Source: Salvator merianae
Taxonomy: Eukaryota > Chordata > Lepidosauria > Squamata > Teiidae
DNA: 64,000 nt
Assembly (NCBI GenBank): GCA_003586115.2
Contig: QVOM02000101.1
Location: 28,298,139 to 28,362,138 of the forward strand
Direction of reading: 5' to 3'
This document shows, one piece after another, positions 33,613 to 45,468 of this stretch. How positions within the stretch are numbered: the stretch's first letter is position 1; each line of letters begins with the position of its first letter. The translations under genes were made by a program, and so were the position numbers. The notes under the pieces are model-generated. The model saw nothing but the letters and a program-made list of their open reading frames with translations, searched no databases and had not been told where the DNA came from.

Positions 33613-35437
33613 CAACTCTATTCTCTGACCTTAGATGGTCTCTTTGGTTTTGTCCAAATCAACTTCCAGAACAGTGAGAATGCCTTCTATCTGGGTTTGT
33701 TATAAAGCATCCAAGATGAGCTGACAGTGTGTCACACTCTTGTTTTTGTTCATGGGAAGATATTCATGGTAAACTGGAAGATGGGTTACTAAGACACAAT
33801 CTAATGTTGCCAAGCCTTATATATTTATAGTTAATCTCTCAAAATTCTGAAATGTCTGGGATTGAAAAGGCTAGGATGCAACTTAGTATCAGTCACATTC
33901 CCAGGAAAGGGAGAAGAAAGGTACAAACACTGTGAAATTTGTCCTTGATTGAACCCTGTTCATTCACAAAAAGCTGCTGTTACAGCCTTTTCCCTCTCTG
34001 TTTAACCCTGTACATGCACCGTAAATCTCTGACAAAGAGACCTCTTTCTAGAGTAGCCCACTGCTGTGCTTTCTCTGACTGTATATTCATTGCCTTTTAA
34101 CATTGACAATCAACTGACTCCTGTCAGAACTGATGTTTTGCTGATTTTATGCATTTTAAAAGCTTTTTCTTGTATTTTAATAAAGTATTTTAATTTGTTT
34201 TCCAATAATACTGTACTTGGGAAGGTTTCTGTGCTGCCTGTCTTTCATTTTACAGTTCATTTGGGTGATTTAGAATTTTTAAAGCCTTTTTCCTAGAAGA
34301 TCCTACTTTGAGAGCTTAGTGTCAGGAAGAGCTATTTTCCACATCCCAGTAAATCCCAGTACACTGCCCTGATCCAATTCATCCCCACATTCATGATTAA
34401 CAGCATGTTAACATTGTCTCTAACTACATTTGTTTATAGTGAATCCTGAGGCACTGTTATGATCAATTTATATTTCCTTTCTTTATGGGGCAGGACAAGG
34501 ATTGAGCTAAGAAGTTTCCAGTATGGAGAAGTAATGAGACAAAGCAAACAATCAAAATTACTCTTGCCCAAGTTTTCTCCTTTCCTTCTACTGCCTTGCT
34601 ATGGCATAATGACTACATTCTCCTTTTCCATAGCCTCAACAAGGCTACACTCATGCAGCTGGAGCTATCATTGAAAAGCAGCTAGAAGAATCAATATACA
34701 CAAAAGTGAGGAAGGAAATTCGTAGTTGGTGAAGTTGTATATTATAATTCTTAATAAGTAGACAGAAAAACCCCCACACACTTTCACTAGCTAGCTAAAG
34801 TGCATGTAAAATTCCCTTATGGCAACCAGTTGAGTTCATAACAATGAATGATAGGTGCTATTGGAGTTATCATTAAAACAGGATAGAAAGATAGGTTAAT
34901 AGAATGCAGGGGACCAAGTATGAGAATAGCGCTAACAATCACAACAACCATATTCATGTTTGCCTATCTTTTAATAGTCCTCTAGCCTCTTTCACCTGGC
35001 CTGTCCCACCAACTGAACATTACTTGTCCAATCCTCATCCTAGAATATCATATTTTGCCTAATGCCCACCTTGGCATAGAGGTGGGAGTTTTAGTTATGA
35101 CAGCCCCACAATTTAAATAATGGAACATAAGAACTTTAGAAGTTTTTAAGGATTGGGCTTACTGGCAGTTTTTGTATTTACCTGTGCTGTACTGCTCCAT
35201 CTGAAGTAGTTTCCAACTGGAGCGGTCCAGCAGGTTAGGATCAGGACAGGTTCCATGCTTCTCTGAAGTTTTGACAGTCAGGAACAAATGTTCTTGGCCT
35301 AAAAGCTCCAGGGGGATCCATTTTGGCAGCGTAATTTGGTGCACTACTGAAATGGGTTCCCCTGCTAAACTGGAACAGGAAGACAAGCACCCTTCTTCAT
35401 GCCTCATTGTTCCATTCCAGAGTCCCTGGACTGCTAG
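33613..35437. other. No recognised gene
   Basis: Contains AATAAA in an AT-rich context at about 34180. The stretch 35160-35430 is of higher complexity and directly abuts the L1 poly(A) end. Open frames here are unremarkable. Confidence 0.4.
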
Positions 35438-35559
35438 TATTTTATTTTATTTTTTTTGTAATAATAAGTTTATTAGTAATATACAGATTACATTCTCACT
35501 GAATACCTTTGACATATTATTACAATTTACCGTTACAATTACAGCTTTCCTCCCTCCCT

Positions 35560-38030
35560 TCCTTCCCTTCCTCCGCAGCAGCAGAAGCAATTTATAACTT
35601 AGTAGGACCAAATTTTCATTGTTTTCATAATTTCTTCTTTCAACCTTCCTGCTACGTCTGATCTATTTATATATATCAGCAGCTCTTTCCAGTCCTCTGC
35701 TGCTTGGGCTCTATTTTGTATACCTATCAATTTCATACATTGTTGCCTGGAGAAATCAAATTTAAATTGATCTATAATATAATTATACCAGTTATTTGTT
35801 GTCCATTTTGTGCAATCCCTACAGCCATATGCAATTGTTGCTAATGCTGCATACAATAATTGGTTTACCAAATACTTTTGTTTTTCTCTTATGTTCTGTC
35901 TTCTGTATATTTATAAAATAAACATCTTGGGATATTGTTCAATATTAACATTTGCTATGTTCTGGATTTTTGTTTGCACCTCATTACAAAATTGTAGCAT
36001 TTTTGGGCATAACCACCACATATGAATATAAGTCCCCTTCATACCACACAAATACCAATATTTTGAAGTAAAGTTATTAATCATATTATCCAATTGTGCT
36101 GGAGTCCTATACCATTTATAGACCAATTTCATTAACTCTTTAATTCTAATATGTTTTATTAAATTAATATCTTTTAATATCTTCAGCATATCCTCCTTAG
36201 TGACACTGATATCCTTTTGCCAGGTACCAGTTAAATGATTAATTATACATTCCTTGTCATTAACTAATAACTGATATATGTTTCCACTAATTCATTTCAT
36301 ACTATCCAATCTGAATCTAATTATTTCCCCAAATGCACTACCTGGTGTCTTAATTATATCTTTGATTTTATTAGTGTTCATATAAGCTTTTACTGCATTA
36401 TTTTGGGTTATCCTGTGACTACAAAAGGGTCATCAGCAAATAAATGTAGCTTTTGTTCCTCATTTTTTATTTTATATCCTTCCCATCTGTTATCTTGCCT
36501 TATCTCATTCACCAAAGGTTCTATAGCCTAAGCAAATAACATTGGTGATAGTGGACACCCCTATTTAGTTCCCTGGATAATTTTTATACTTCTTGATTGC
36601 ATTTCATTTACTGTAATCTTTGCTTCTGATTCTTGATAGGTAGATTCTATTGTTTTGCAAAACCTATCCCCTAATCAAAATTCTTGACAAATATTAATTA
36701 AATATCGGTGATTAATTGTATCAGAGGCTTTGTATACATCCAGTTTATTATCCCTAATTTATTATGCTCTTTCTTAGCATTGAACATAACATTAATAACA
36801 TTCCTGATAGGGTATTCTATAATCTATTTTTTATAAACCCATATTGATCATTTTTAATAATACAAGGAAGTAAATTTTCTAATCTTTTGGCTAAAATTTT
36901 CGTAAATATTTTATAATCCTAGTTGGCTAAATTTATTGGTCTATATGAATCTGGTATTGTAGGATCCCTTTTGTGGTTTCAAAATTGTAATAATTGTGGA
37001 TTTACACCATGATTGAGGGATTATTTGATTAGTCAAAACATTGTTAAACACTTTACACATATAAGGTAAAAGTAGATCTTTATAAGCCTTTTAAAAGATG
37101 GAGGAAAAGCCATCCGTTCCTGGAGATTTGCCCACTTTCAATGTTTTTATAACCTTTAATACTTCACTAACTGTTATAGGTTGACGCAAACTTTCCATTT
37201 GTTGTCATGAAATCTTTCTATTAACATGTTCATTTGTTTTAATTCTTCTAATTTATTTGAAAATATGCCTTAATCTCCCTTTCCAGTTCTTTTCTGTCCA
37301 TCTCCTTTTGCAAAACAATAGGATCAAACCTCCACATTATGTTACATTTTTGAATTTGTTCTATTCTTAATATTGAGGGGGCATGATCAGAAAGCCATAT
37401 CCCCCCTGTCCATATATCCACTACTTTCATTTTACATATATTATTGATCAGAAAATGATCTATGTAAGTAAAAGTTTTATGTCTTGAAGAATAATAGGTA
37501 AGTGGTCTAGAACAATTACCCAGTTTCATATAACAATTCACTAAATTCCACTTACCAATATTAATATTTTGCTTATTATCTCCTTTGATAGAAACATCCA
37601 TATTAAAATCACCTGCCATAAGGAGGCTGCCTTCCATAAACTGAACTAATTGTTTCATCATATTGTGAAAAAATAATTTATGTTGTTTTTTAGGCAAATA
37701 TGCCCAAGCTGAAGTTGCCTTTTCCCCATTTAGATATCCTTTCATAAAAAATATATCTACCTTCCATATCTTTTTTGTGATCTAGCAATTGGAATTTAAC
37801 CTCATCGTGAAATAAAATTGCAACACCTCTAGATTTGTTTGTATCCCTAGATTCTAGTTCAAACCCCAATTATTATGCTGTATTAATTTCATTTTATCCC
37901 ACCTTTTGTGGGATTCTTGAAGAAAAGCAATCCTAATCCTCTCTTCTCTAAGTAATTTTAATAATCTATACATTTTTATGCAGTGCCCAAGCCATTTACA
38001 TTTATAGATAACAATTTTAGATCATTCATA
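35560..38030 (-). pseudogene. L1 ORF2 remnant (endonuclease, reverse transcriptase, C-terminus)
   Basis: From its 5' side (high coordinates): an endonuclease part with an IAFLQESHK-like start near 37900, then an open 165-codon frame at 37248-37745 with LMAGDFNMDV, FTYIDHFLIN and LSDHAPSILR, the L1 endonuclease signature. At 36420-36600 the frame reads GCPLSPMLFA and LHLFADDPF, corresponding to reverse transcriptase motifs with the catalytic FADD. At 35911-36189 a frame has LMKLVYKWYRTP and GTYIHMWWLCP, the conserved L1 C-terminal region, continuing to about 35599. The whole is ~2.5 kb against ~3.8 kb expected, so internal deletions exist, and several in-frame stops are visible. Confidence 0.88.
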
Positions 38031-38298
38031 CAGTATTAACTTCTGCATATATTTTCCATTATGTCCTTCATTTATCAAACCTATTCTATCCCATCTGTTT
38101 TGCTGTCCCCCGCAAAACTGTACAAGTCCCCCTCCCCATATTCCAAGGAAGAAGGACAAACAAAACCAGATTGTCTCTAGCCGTCAAAACTATACCCTTG
38201 GGACACACTGTCCTCCTCCCCTTCCCCATCTGTTAATCACATCTCTCTTTTATACTTTTAACATAACTTATGTCCAGATGTTCCGTTGTATATTATAT

Positions 38299-39078
38299 TT
38301 ATCTAACCTCCCACGACCACAATGTTTTCTTAGATGCCTTTTGCAAGTTAGACTTTCCTTTCCCTTGGTCCTCTGCGTCTTTGTCTTTGTTCACCTCCTC
38401 CTTTTCATCTTCTGACTCCTCCTCTGTCTGATCCAATGTCTCTATTCCCAGAGCTTTTAACATGTGCTTAGCCTCTTCTTCTGTTTCTACACAGTGAATT
38501 TTTCCTTTATTAAAGACCAATATAGAGTTTGCAGACTCCCAACTGCAGCACAGCCCTGAGTCATTTATTTTTTTTCCCCCCAAAGGGGCAGAGCTTGGCA
38601 CGCTGTTTCAAAGCCTCTGGAGCCAGGTTCATAAATAATTTTATCTTATTTCCATTAAACTCCACATTTGGTTCAGCTCTAAGCTTTTTATATATCTCGT
38701 CCCTCTTCTTTTCTCTAGCAAACGCCACGATTACATCCCGTGGTTATGAGGATTTTCTGGGTCTCTGGATTAGGCATCTGTGAGCCCTCTCAATATCTTC
38801 AGGTCTTATATCTATGTTCATCATAGATAGCCAATTAGAAAAGGTTATCTCTAGATATTTTGGTAAAACCTCTTCAGGCCACCCAACAAACTATAGATTT
38901 CTACTACACTGACAATTTGAAACCTCAGCTAGCTTCTCTATCAGACTTCCTGTAAGTTTATTTAAACATTTTATTTCTTTATCTTGACTCACTGCCATAT
39001 CATATGCTTCTGAGGCAGTTTTTTTCTTAGACTACTAGTAGACCTGTTTCTTCCCATATCCCAGTCTAGGCAGTCATT
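38299..39078 (-). pseudogene. L1 ORF1 remnant (RNA-binding chaperone)
   Basis: The minus strand reads, with frame changes, a start near 39078, a helical region, then DIERAHR, VIVAFAREKKRDEIYKKL and NLAPEALKQRA, which match the RRM and C-terminal domain of L1 ORF1 protein. A 100-codon open frame at 38299-38601 covers the end, with VFNKGKIHCVETEEEAKHML and an acidic, lysine-rich tail. ORF1 protein binds L1 RNA as a trimer in the ribonucleoprotein. Frame breaks make this copy nonfunctional. Confidence 0.82.
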
Positions 39079-39204
39079 TTGGCCATCTAGACCAACTATG
39101 CTTTATCCAATGTGGATAGAATGGCTTTGTAGGGGGTGGGGTTCCTTCTGTTCCACTCCAGAGTTTGGAACGAGAGGCCTACTATATTGGGATACTGATA
39201 AGTG

Positions 39205-39520
39205 TTGGAAAAGTGATTTGTCGTCTAGTCCAGTAGTCTGCTCTCATAGAGGCCAACCAACTGCAGAAGGAAGCAGGACGTTAGTACTCAGTGTGCTCTG
39301 CTTGCAGTTTCCCAGCAGCTGGACTTTAGCGACATGTCATCTCCCACTGACATCAGAGCAAATAGCCATTGATAGCCCTGATTTCCAAGAATTGCTCCAA
39401 CCATTTTTGAAACCATCCAAGCTGGTAGCTCACACTGTGTCTTCTGACAGTGGATTCCAATGTTTAGCTATGTGTTGTATAAAAAACAAAAATGAGAATC
39501 CTTTTTGCCTTTCACATAAC
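39205..39520 (-). mobile_element. CR1-like second family, inverted copy
   Basis: The complement matches the family at 23011: TAGCCATTGATAGCCCTGAT, GAAACCATCCAAGCTGGTAG and GTGGATTCCAATGTTTAGCT on plus are complements of the family blocks. It extends further 5' than the copy at 23011 and includes the block just upstream of it. Confidence 0.6.
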
Positions 39521-39556
39521 CCTCTATGCATGCAGTACATAGTATACACTGAAGTT

Positions 39557-39640
39557 ATTTATTTCAAATATTTATACCCCACCCTTCACCCAAATATCCT
39601 GGGTGGGTCACACATGAATTAAAATTCTATGAAAGCGTGT
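39557..39640 (-). mobile_element. LINE/SINE 3' tail fragment
   Basis: TTTATACCCCACCCTTCACC followed by CCTGGGTGGGTCACACATGA is the complement of a common reptile LINE/SINE terminal block. Only the tail is present. Confidence 0.5.
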
Positions 39641-40289
39641 ACGATATAATTAATGGATAGTACTCCTACTCCCACCCCAGATATGAGAAGTTTTATATTT
39701 ATGTTGACATTAATTTATTAATTTCTAGTCATTATGACTATGGTCATTTGCCATTTTGAATTTTCAGTCTTTGAGATGTTGCTAGTGAATGATTTTTCCT
39801 TAAAGGGGCAGGGACTAAAGCACCCTACCATATACTGTAAAACCAAATGGAGGAAATGGAAAAATACCTAATCCCAACATAGTGTATTGAGAGGTGTCTG
39901 GGGGAAAAAAAAGTAAAAAAAAATCAAATGCTCGTGCCAGACTTAATAGTAGAAATCACAATTGCGTCTGCAATACATTATGAAATAAGTGGACTTACTC
40001 GATTAATGTAGAACCCAGTATATATATACAAAAGTGAAAGGCAGCACAATGCTGAGGCTTTATAATGAACGCTACCATTCAGAACTGGGATAGTGTGATA
40101 TTTGGAGGTTTCTAGTATGTTTAATGTTGGCACTGCAAGCAAATTGCTATGCTACAAATTTTCTGTATTGTATCCTATTTACTGCTGCTGTTTATAGAAG
40201 GCACCTTCAAAAATGAGATATCTCATCTGCAAGTTTGAAGTAGTACACCTGAGTCTGCCATCTCATCTTGTTCCATGTGTGCTGCCACT
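39641..40289. other. No recognised feature
   Basis: AT-rich sequence up to the left terminus of the TIR transposon. Confidence 0.45.
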
Positions 40290-40401
40290 GGTATACTGTG
40301 ATTTTGGTGCCAACAATGTCTGAACGGTTTTATATTAAGTTTATGGTGCTGATTAAGAGTATGACTTCGGTTTTGCCAGATTGGCTCTAGTTTCTGAGAT
40401 A
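40290..40401 (+). repeat. Left terminal inverted repeat
   Basis: Pairs with the complement of 42570-42690. It starts GGTATACTGTGATTTTGG and ends near CTAGTTTCTGAGATA. Similarity is interrupted by small indels, so the copy is old. Confidence 0.78.
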
Positions 40402-40606
40402 TTTAATAGTTAATTAATTAATTAACGCAACACATTTGAAAAGCATTCAAAATTGCAAGAATATTATTGTTTTAGTTACAACTAGTAAGTAAACAGTCTA
40501 AAATCATACAAAAAAGAAATTTAAAATATCTAACAGTGACAGGAGAAGGTTATGTATGATTTGATTAATTAATACAATATTAATTAGTTATTAATTGTTA
40601 TTAATG

Positions 40607-42274
40607 TCAATGCTTCAGAAAATGCTGTTTATGTGATTTCCTTTTATGTGTGCCATCAGGACAATCACGTTGGAGACTCCAACAGTAGTCTACCATCATG
40701 TGTATGTCCCATCTGCCTTGATATCTCTCCTCCATCACCTTCATATCCTGGTGGAACCTCTTGCCTTGTCTCCAAGGTTATCTGGAAATCTGTTTAAATG
40801 GCTATGGAGACAGTGCATCTTTATGCTCATATTAACTCCCAAATTTCTGAAGTCAGCGAGCATATCTTGTACCAATTCTTCATAATTGTCTGCTCTGTGA
40901 TTACCCAAGTAGTTCTTCACAACAGAGACAAAACTCTTCCAGGCTGAAGCCTCAGTGTCATTCATGCATTTGGTAAAAGTGGAATCGTTCATGAGTTTAC
41001 AAGGATCATCAAAGATTCCAGCTTTTAGTTTTTCCATGCTCAGTTCAGGGAATGATCTACAAATGTACCTGAAGCAATTATCCAATTTGTCCAAAGCCCT
41101 AACAAATTGCTTCATCATTCCTAGCTTAATATGAAGTGGTGGGAGAATGATTTTGTTCTTGTCCACCAGTGGCTTGTTGATGATATTCACAGCACCAACA
41201 ATCTTCTTCCCTTGTAGGCCATGATACTTTTGTCCAATTATCTTGCTTTGCCCTGCTATCCCAGAGGCACATGAAGCATGGATATTTTGTGTATCCACAT
41301 TGCTGTCCAAGCAAGAAGTTCACCATCTTCAGATCAACACAAATTGACCACTGGTGTTCATGATAACGGATTTTCTGTAATACTATGTTTACATTTTTAT
41401 ATTCTTCATTAAGTTTTGTTGAGTGAGCAATGGGAAGAGACACATAACAGTTACCATTGTGCAAGAGAGCACATTTCAAGCTTCTAATGGAACTGTCTAT
41501 AAAAAGCCACCAGTTTTCTGGTTGATATTCCATTAGTCCCATTTGAAGTGCAATTCCTGGGATATCATTGCAGTATACAAGTTCTTCCTCTTGGTTGAAA
41601 TATGGGAGAAGCCTCTGTTCTCTTGTCCAATAGGCTGTAATTTTAACTTCCGCCTTTATAAGATTTCAATCATTAAGTCTGGACGCTAAAAGTTCAAATG
41701 CTTGCTTGGACAGATTTAAGTCTCGAATCAGGTCATTAAGTTCTTTTTGGCTTAATGGTTAAGGCAATGAAGAGCTTCCCTCAAATTCACTTCCACTGCT
41801 ACTACCTGCCATGCACTCCAATCCCTGCCTCTCTTCAGAGTCTGACAGTGACTGGTCTGTTAGTCTGGTAAACACTGGTATGGGAATGTCATTGCCATGT
41901 GGAATAGGTCATCTTGCTGATTTCAAATCAGGATAATCCCACCGAGATTTCTTGTAACAATTAAAGCCTTTAATCTTTACAAAAATAGCAATTGGCATGG
42001 TGTTTTTTTCAGTTCTCTCCATATCATTGGCACACCAGAGTTGAAATTTCTTCTTTCACCATTTGTCCGCTGTCGTAGGTGCTCCACACATGTTTTGCAA
42101 ACCATATGTAGAGCCCAAGACTTATCCTGGTCTCCAACCTGTACTCCAAAATAAGCCAGGTATTCGATGCACAAAGTCTGTGATATTTCTTCTTTGCTTT
42201 TCAGCCATGTACTCTCCACAGATGTAGCAGAATACATCAGGAATGTTGATGCAGGCTCTTCTTGATGAAGTCAT
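40607..42274 (-). pseudogene. Decayed transposase-like gene, ~555 codons, family recognised but unnamed
   Basis: Read from an ATG at 42274 to a TGA at 40607-40609 with frame changes. Near the start are zinc-binding-type pairs (FCYICGEY, then HMVCKTCVEHLRQ) and GVPMIWREL. The middle carries LSQKELNDLIRDLNLSKQAF, TREQRLLPYFNQEEELVY, WWLFIDSS, CVDLKMVNFLLGQQ and YTKYPCFMCLWDSRA. The second half has ILPPLHIKLGMMKQFVRALD, MHCLHSHLNRFPDNLG, RFHQDMKVMEERYQGRWD and DYCWSLQRDCP. From memory, proteins with this exact motif order are multi-copy 'uncharacterized' genes in arthropods and vertebrates. Conserved Asp (IDSS, VDLK) and later His/Glu would fit an RNase H-fold nuclease, but that is inference. 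Three in-frame stops and about four frameshifts (near 42170, 42000, 41200, 40760) make it inactive. Confidence 0.8.
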
Positions 42275-42569
42275 ATTTTTTGCATGTATTTATATACTTA
42301 TTAAGACAACTTTTTGGGTATAAACCAAGACTGGGTTGACAAACTTTTACTGTAGCTGACTTTCCTCTGCAAATTCACAGTTGAATTCTGGCTTCAAAAA
42401 ATTGCTTTTATAGCATTGTAGGCCTACAAAGTGCAATACAAAATAATTATATGGGATATTTCATTACCTAAGACACTGATAAAGAGTCAAAAGACAGACC
42501 AAAAGCTATTGCATTTGTTATCACACACAAGTCACATTGGGGGAATGCATTATTTTCATGGATGTCCAT

Positions 42570-42690
42570 TATCTCAAAAACTAGAACCAATTCAGAAAAG
42601 TAATGGGATTTTTGAATTCAGCACCCTCAAAATACCCTAAATCCATTCAAAAAACCTTGGCACCTGATTTTTTTTTTTTTTTTGTATACC
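42570..42690 (-). repeat. Right terminal inverted repeat
   Basis: Complement of the left repeat; it carries an expanded T-run at 42668-42683 just inside the terminus. It includes ATCTCAAAAACTAGAACC and CAGCACCCTC and CTTGGCACC. Confidence 0.78.
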
Positions 42691-43333
42691 TGTGTAATCT
42701 TAGGTAAAGTAAGAGAGAAGGACCTTTCTGGCAAGCATTTAGTTTTCTTCTTCCAGGACCATTATACTGTATTCACCTGTATTTATGTTTTCTTCTATTT
42801 CTGTTCCTTGAGGCCCATACTATTTTTAAAGCATCCATTTTTATCTTTATTGTTCTTTAAGTCTTCCCGTTGTTGTTTTTTTCTTTAAGTTTTTTTTTTT
42901 TTTTTCCTCTCCTAAAAGTTTCACAGCCCACAGTAAAATACAAACGTTTTCTCAAAGTATATTGACGCAAAAACTAAACAGCCTGAAGTAAAGGAATTTC
43001 TTTAAGGAGTCTTATATTTTTTTTTTTTCCCCCATCGTCTTTGTATTTATCTCCATGCTCCTAAAATAAACAAGTATTCTTTGTCTGCAGTGTAGATTTT
43101 ATCAAGAGAGCAAACAATTAATAGGGCACCTCGGACACAGCTTTACAAAAAGGCTTGTAAATATGTCTTGAACTGCACAAGCATGCTTATTTAATTAAAT
43201 CTGTCTTGGAAATCCTATTTCCCTATCACAGCACTGCTGAAGCAAGCAAGCAAGGAATCCAACAATCTTTGTGTGACCACTTTTCATATTGTACTGGAAC
43301 CCAGAATAAACAAATGAGAAATTAGTATTAGGT
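42691..43333. other. No recognised gene; T-runs
   Basis: Contains long T-runs near 42891-42905 and 43018-43030. The part after 43040 is complex and repeat-free. Confidence 0.45.
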
Positions 43334-43606
43334 CATTGCTCTATGGAATTTGTTACTGGAAGAGGTGGTGACAGCAATCGGCCTCAATAGCTTTAAGAGC
43401 AGATTGGGCAGATTCATGGAAGTCAGGTGTATCAATGGCTACTAGAATTGATTCCTAAGTACTACCTCCAGGTTGGAAAGACAGGAAGGATGCCTATCAA
43501 ATCCATTTGCAAGGAGTCAACAGCAGGTGAAGGTTTTGCCTTTCATTCTGCTTGAGAATGCCCAGAAACAATTGGTGAGTCACTGTGTGAAACATATGTT
43601 CTCATG
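43334..43606 (+). mobile_element. CR1-like second family, 3' end
   Basis: Blocks GGTGACAGCAATCGGCCTCA, ATGGAAGTCAGGTGTATCAA and TGAGTCACTGTGTGAAACAT, ending ATGTTCTCATGTTCT. It matches 23011-23305 by eye and is followed by a C-run. Confidence 0.68.
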
Positions 43607-43654
43607 TTCTATTGCCCCCCCCCCCCAGCATATTCTGGTCTATAGGGGGTGCTC

Positions 43655-44005
43655 TGTGCACACCCTCTTTATTCTGGGACCCCATCCAGACAGTGGGAAT
43701 ATAGCATCTGTTGGCGCCAATATAGTATGAATGCCATACAGCTCTGATGTCATTTTCCCCCCAAATAGCACTATCACTTACCTTGTAGCTGAAGTTATCA
43801 TCATTGCTCTGGCCCCCACTCCTGAAAAACATCCAGATCTATATATCCACCACACATGTGTGAAGGCTGAGAAGACAGCCACATACACATTGTAGTAACT
43901 GTCATGGACTTCTGGATATTTTGCACCAGAAAAATACCCGGATGTGTGTATCACCAAAAAATGCACAGACAGTGTGACCCACCACACTATCTAGCCAACA
44001 GGTAA
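43655..44005 (-). mobile_element. Unclassified repeat shared with 25817-26249
   Basis: The inverted block GGATATTTTGCACCAGAAAA (plus) followed by TACCCGGATGTG matches the other copy. It is noncoding and adjoins Harbinger-like sequence on the right. Confidence 0.42.
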
Positions 44006-44029
44006 TCATTTCAGAGGGGCTGTGGTGAC

Positions 44030-44397
44030 AGAGTCATGCACCATGTCTCCAATTGCCAGGGCAGCAACCAGACATTGCCATGGTCACTGTCATAGAGGTC
44101 AGGCTGGCCATCTGCACTTTGAGTCTGGAGACCCAGTACGGGGTTGTTCCAGCTCCTGAAATATGGATGGATACCACACTGTGTGGTCTTGTATGGGCTA
44201 GAAGCAGATGTGAATATTGCTGACTGGGAGCAGTCCTGCTGCTCCCAGTCAAGCTGTGGACGGTGATTTAGCTGTCCATAGCTAGTAGTGTGCTGGAGCA
44301 TCTGCAGACTCCTGGACATTGGGGCTTCCACAGGGCATAGATGCACTTTGCTAGTGAGCATCCAGACATTCATTAGCAACAAAGCACAAACAGACCC
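44030..44397 (-). mobile_element. Harbinger-like element, right portion
   Basis: Ends AAAGCACAAACAGACCC, the family terminus, followed by ATA. The body shares CCAGACATTGCCATGG and a ~17-bp-arm hairpin around 44225-44260 (GACTGGGAGCAGTCCTGC with GCTCCCAGTC). The left terminus is not found. Confidence 0.55.
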
Positions 44398-44400
44398 ATA

Positions 44401-45465
44401 GTCTTAATGTCTACCATTACAAGAAGTGTGGATTACAAGAAGTCCTCTGATTGGATTTTACTTCAGAAAACCTGTGTTCCATGCAATTACATTGTTTACT
44501 CCATCTGTTGACATGTTAAGGCAGAATATTTTCACCTCAGGCAAGATCCACACTCAATTTTAGCAAGATCCACATGGCTTGAAGGGACCTGCAGTGTGGT
44601 GATTGCCCATCACCAAACACCAGGAAAGTCATGCCATGCAAGGCTCTGCACATCGCTGATAACCAGTTTGCACCCAGGAATGGAATCCACTCCTGAGAGT
44701 GCTTCATTTACAGAGTGCGAGCAACTATTCTGCAAATCTGGCCTAGACCAAGTTTTGTCCTCCTCCTACTATAAAGAAGAATGGTGGTAGCAAGGGTGAC
44801 CTAGTTGTCATTCTGTAAGGCAACACAAATGTGAGAAGGACAAAAAATAGTGCACTTCTGGTCCCATTTCCAGTGTTTTGTGTAATGAGCCCAGATGGCA
44901 GTTTGGAAACTAGGGAACATTTGTTCCTCATTATTAAAGGTTGCATGGGATAGGACACGTGGGCTGAGTGGATAGGGCAGGATAAAATGGTCATGCAAAG
45001 GAAAGAGCTATATCCAGGACTCATGTGGATCTTGCCTGTGAAAGGCCATTATGCAGGCAATGAGCTGAAGCGACTCCATGCCTCCAAGGTAACTGGACAT
45101 TTTGTTATTGTCCACCTGTCACCTTAAAAGATTCTCAGAATGAATCTTCATGCATCCAGCTTGAGTATTCTCCATCACCATGACTCCAGCTTAAGTATTC
45201 ATCATGCCAGTAATTCCAACTCTATTATGACTCCATATATCCAACACTATATAATCAGAAATGTCATCCTGGTCTTTTTAACATCCCCCATATATTAACA
45301 GCCAACTGCCAACAGAAATGCACAACCATATTAATGGAACGTAAGAGCAGGTGAAAATAAATGTTGGAATTGTGGCTTTGTACTGCTCCACTGCAAAACT
45401 TAAATATCCCTGAGGGTGAACTTGAGTGTTGAAATTCACAGTTGCATCCATTTCGTTGGTCATTC
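44401..45465. other. No recognised gene
   Basis: Mixed sequence. The near-repeat GATTACAAGAAGT occurs around 44420. Several short frames are present, none recognised. Confidence 0.45.
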
Positions 45466-45468
45466 TCA

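Larger units (their letters stand above)
35438..39090 (-). mobile_element. L1 LINE, internally shortened
   Basis: A minus-strand L1: an A-rich tail (T-rich on plus) at 35438-35459, the ORF2 C-terminus, reverse transcriptase and endonuclease remnants upstream, then ORF1. At ~3.65 kb it is clearly shorter than a usual 6-7-kb L1, mainly through loss of ORF2 sequence and 5' UTR. Many stops and frameshifts show an inactive copy. Possible but weak flanking similarity (TTCCATTCCAGAG at 35410 and TTCCACTCCAGAG at 39151) does not sit exactly at the ends. Confidence 0.9.
40290..42690 (-). mobile_element. Unassigned DNA transposon with long terminal inverted repeats
   Basis: A 2.4-kb element bounded by GGTATAC at 40290 and GTATACC at 42684-42690. 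Inverted repeats of ~112-121 bp follow, sharing in order GGTGCCAA, TGGTGCTGA and a conserved AGATTGGCTCTAGTTTCTGA (right copy GAATTGGTTCTAGTTTTTGA). The palindromic TATA at both ends may be a 4-bp target duplication, giving element ends at 40296 and 42684. One decayed intronless gene (40607-42274, minus) fills the interior. One gene between TIRs is the architecture of a cut-and-paste transposon. I cannot assign it to a named superfamily. Confidence 0.78.

Noticed and set aside
35410..39163. L1 target-site duplication (TTCCATTCCAGAG / TTCCACTCCAGAG)
   Set aside because: Neither copy sits directly at the element ends; similarity may be chance.
39098..39622. 174-codon plus-strand frame
   Set aside because: Lies over an inverted CR1-like fragment and a LINE tail in the noncoding orientation.
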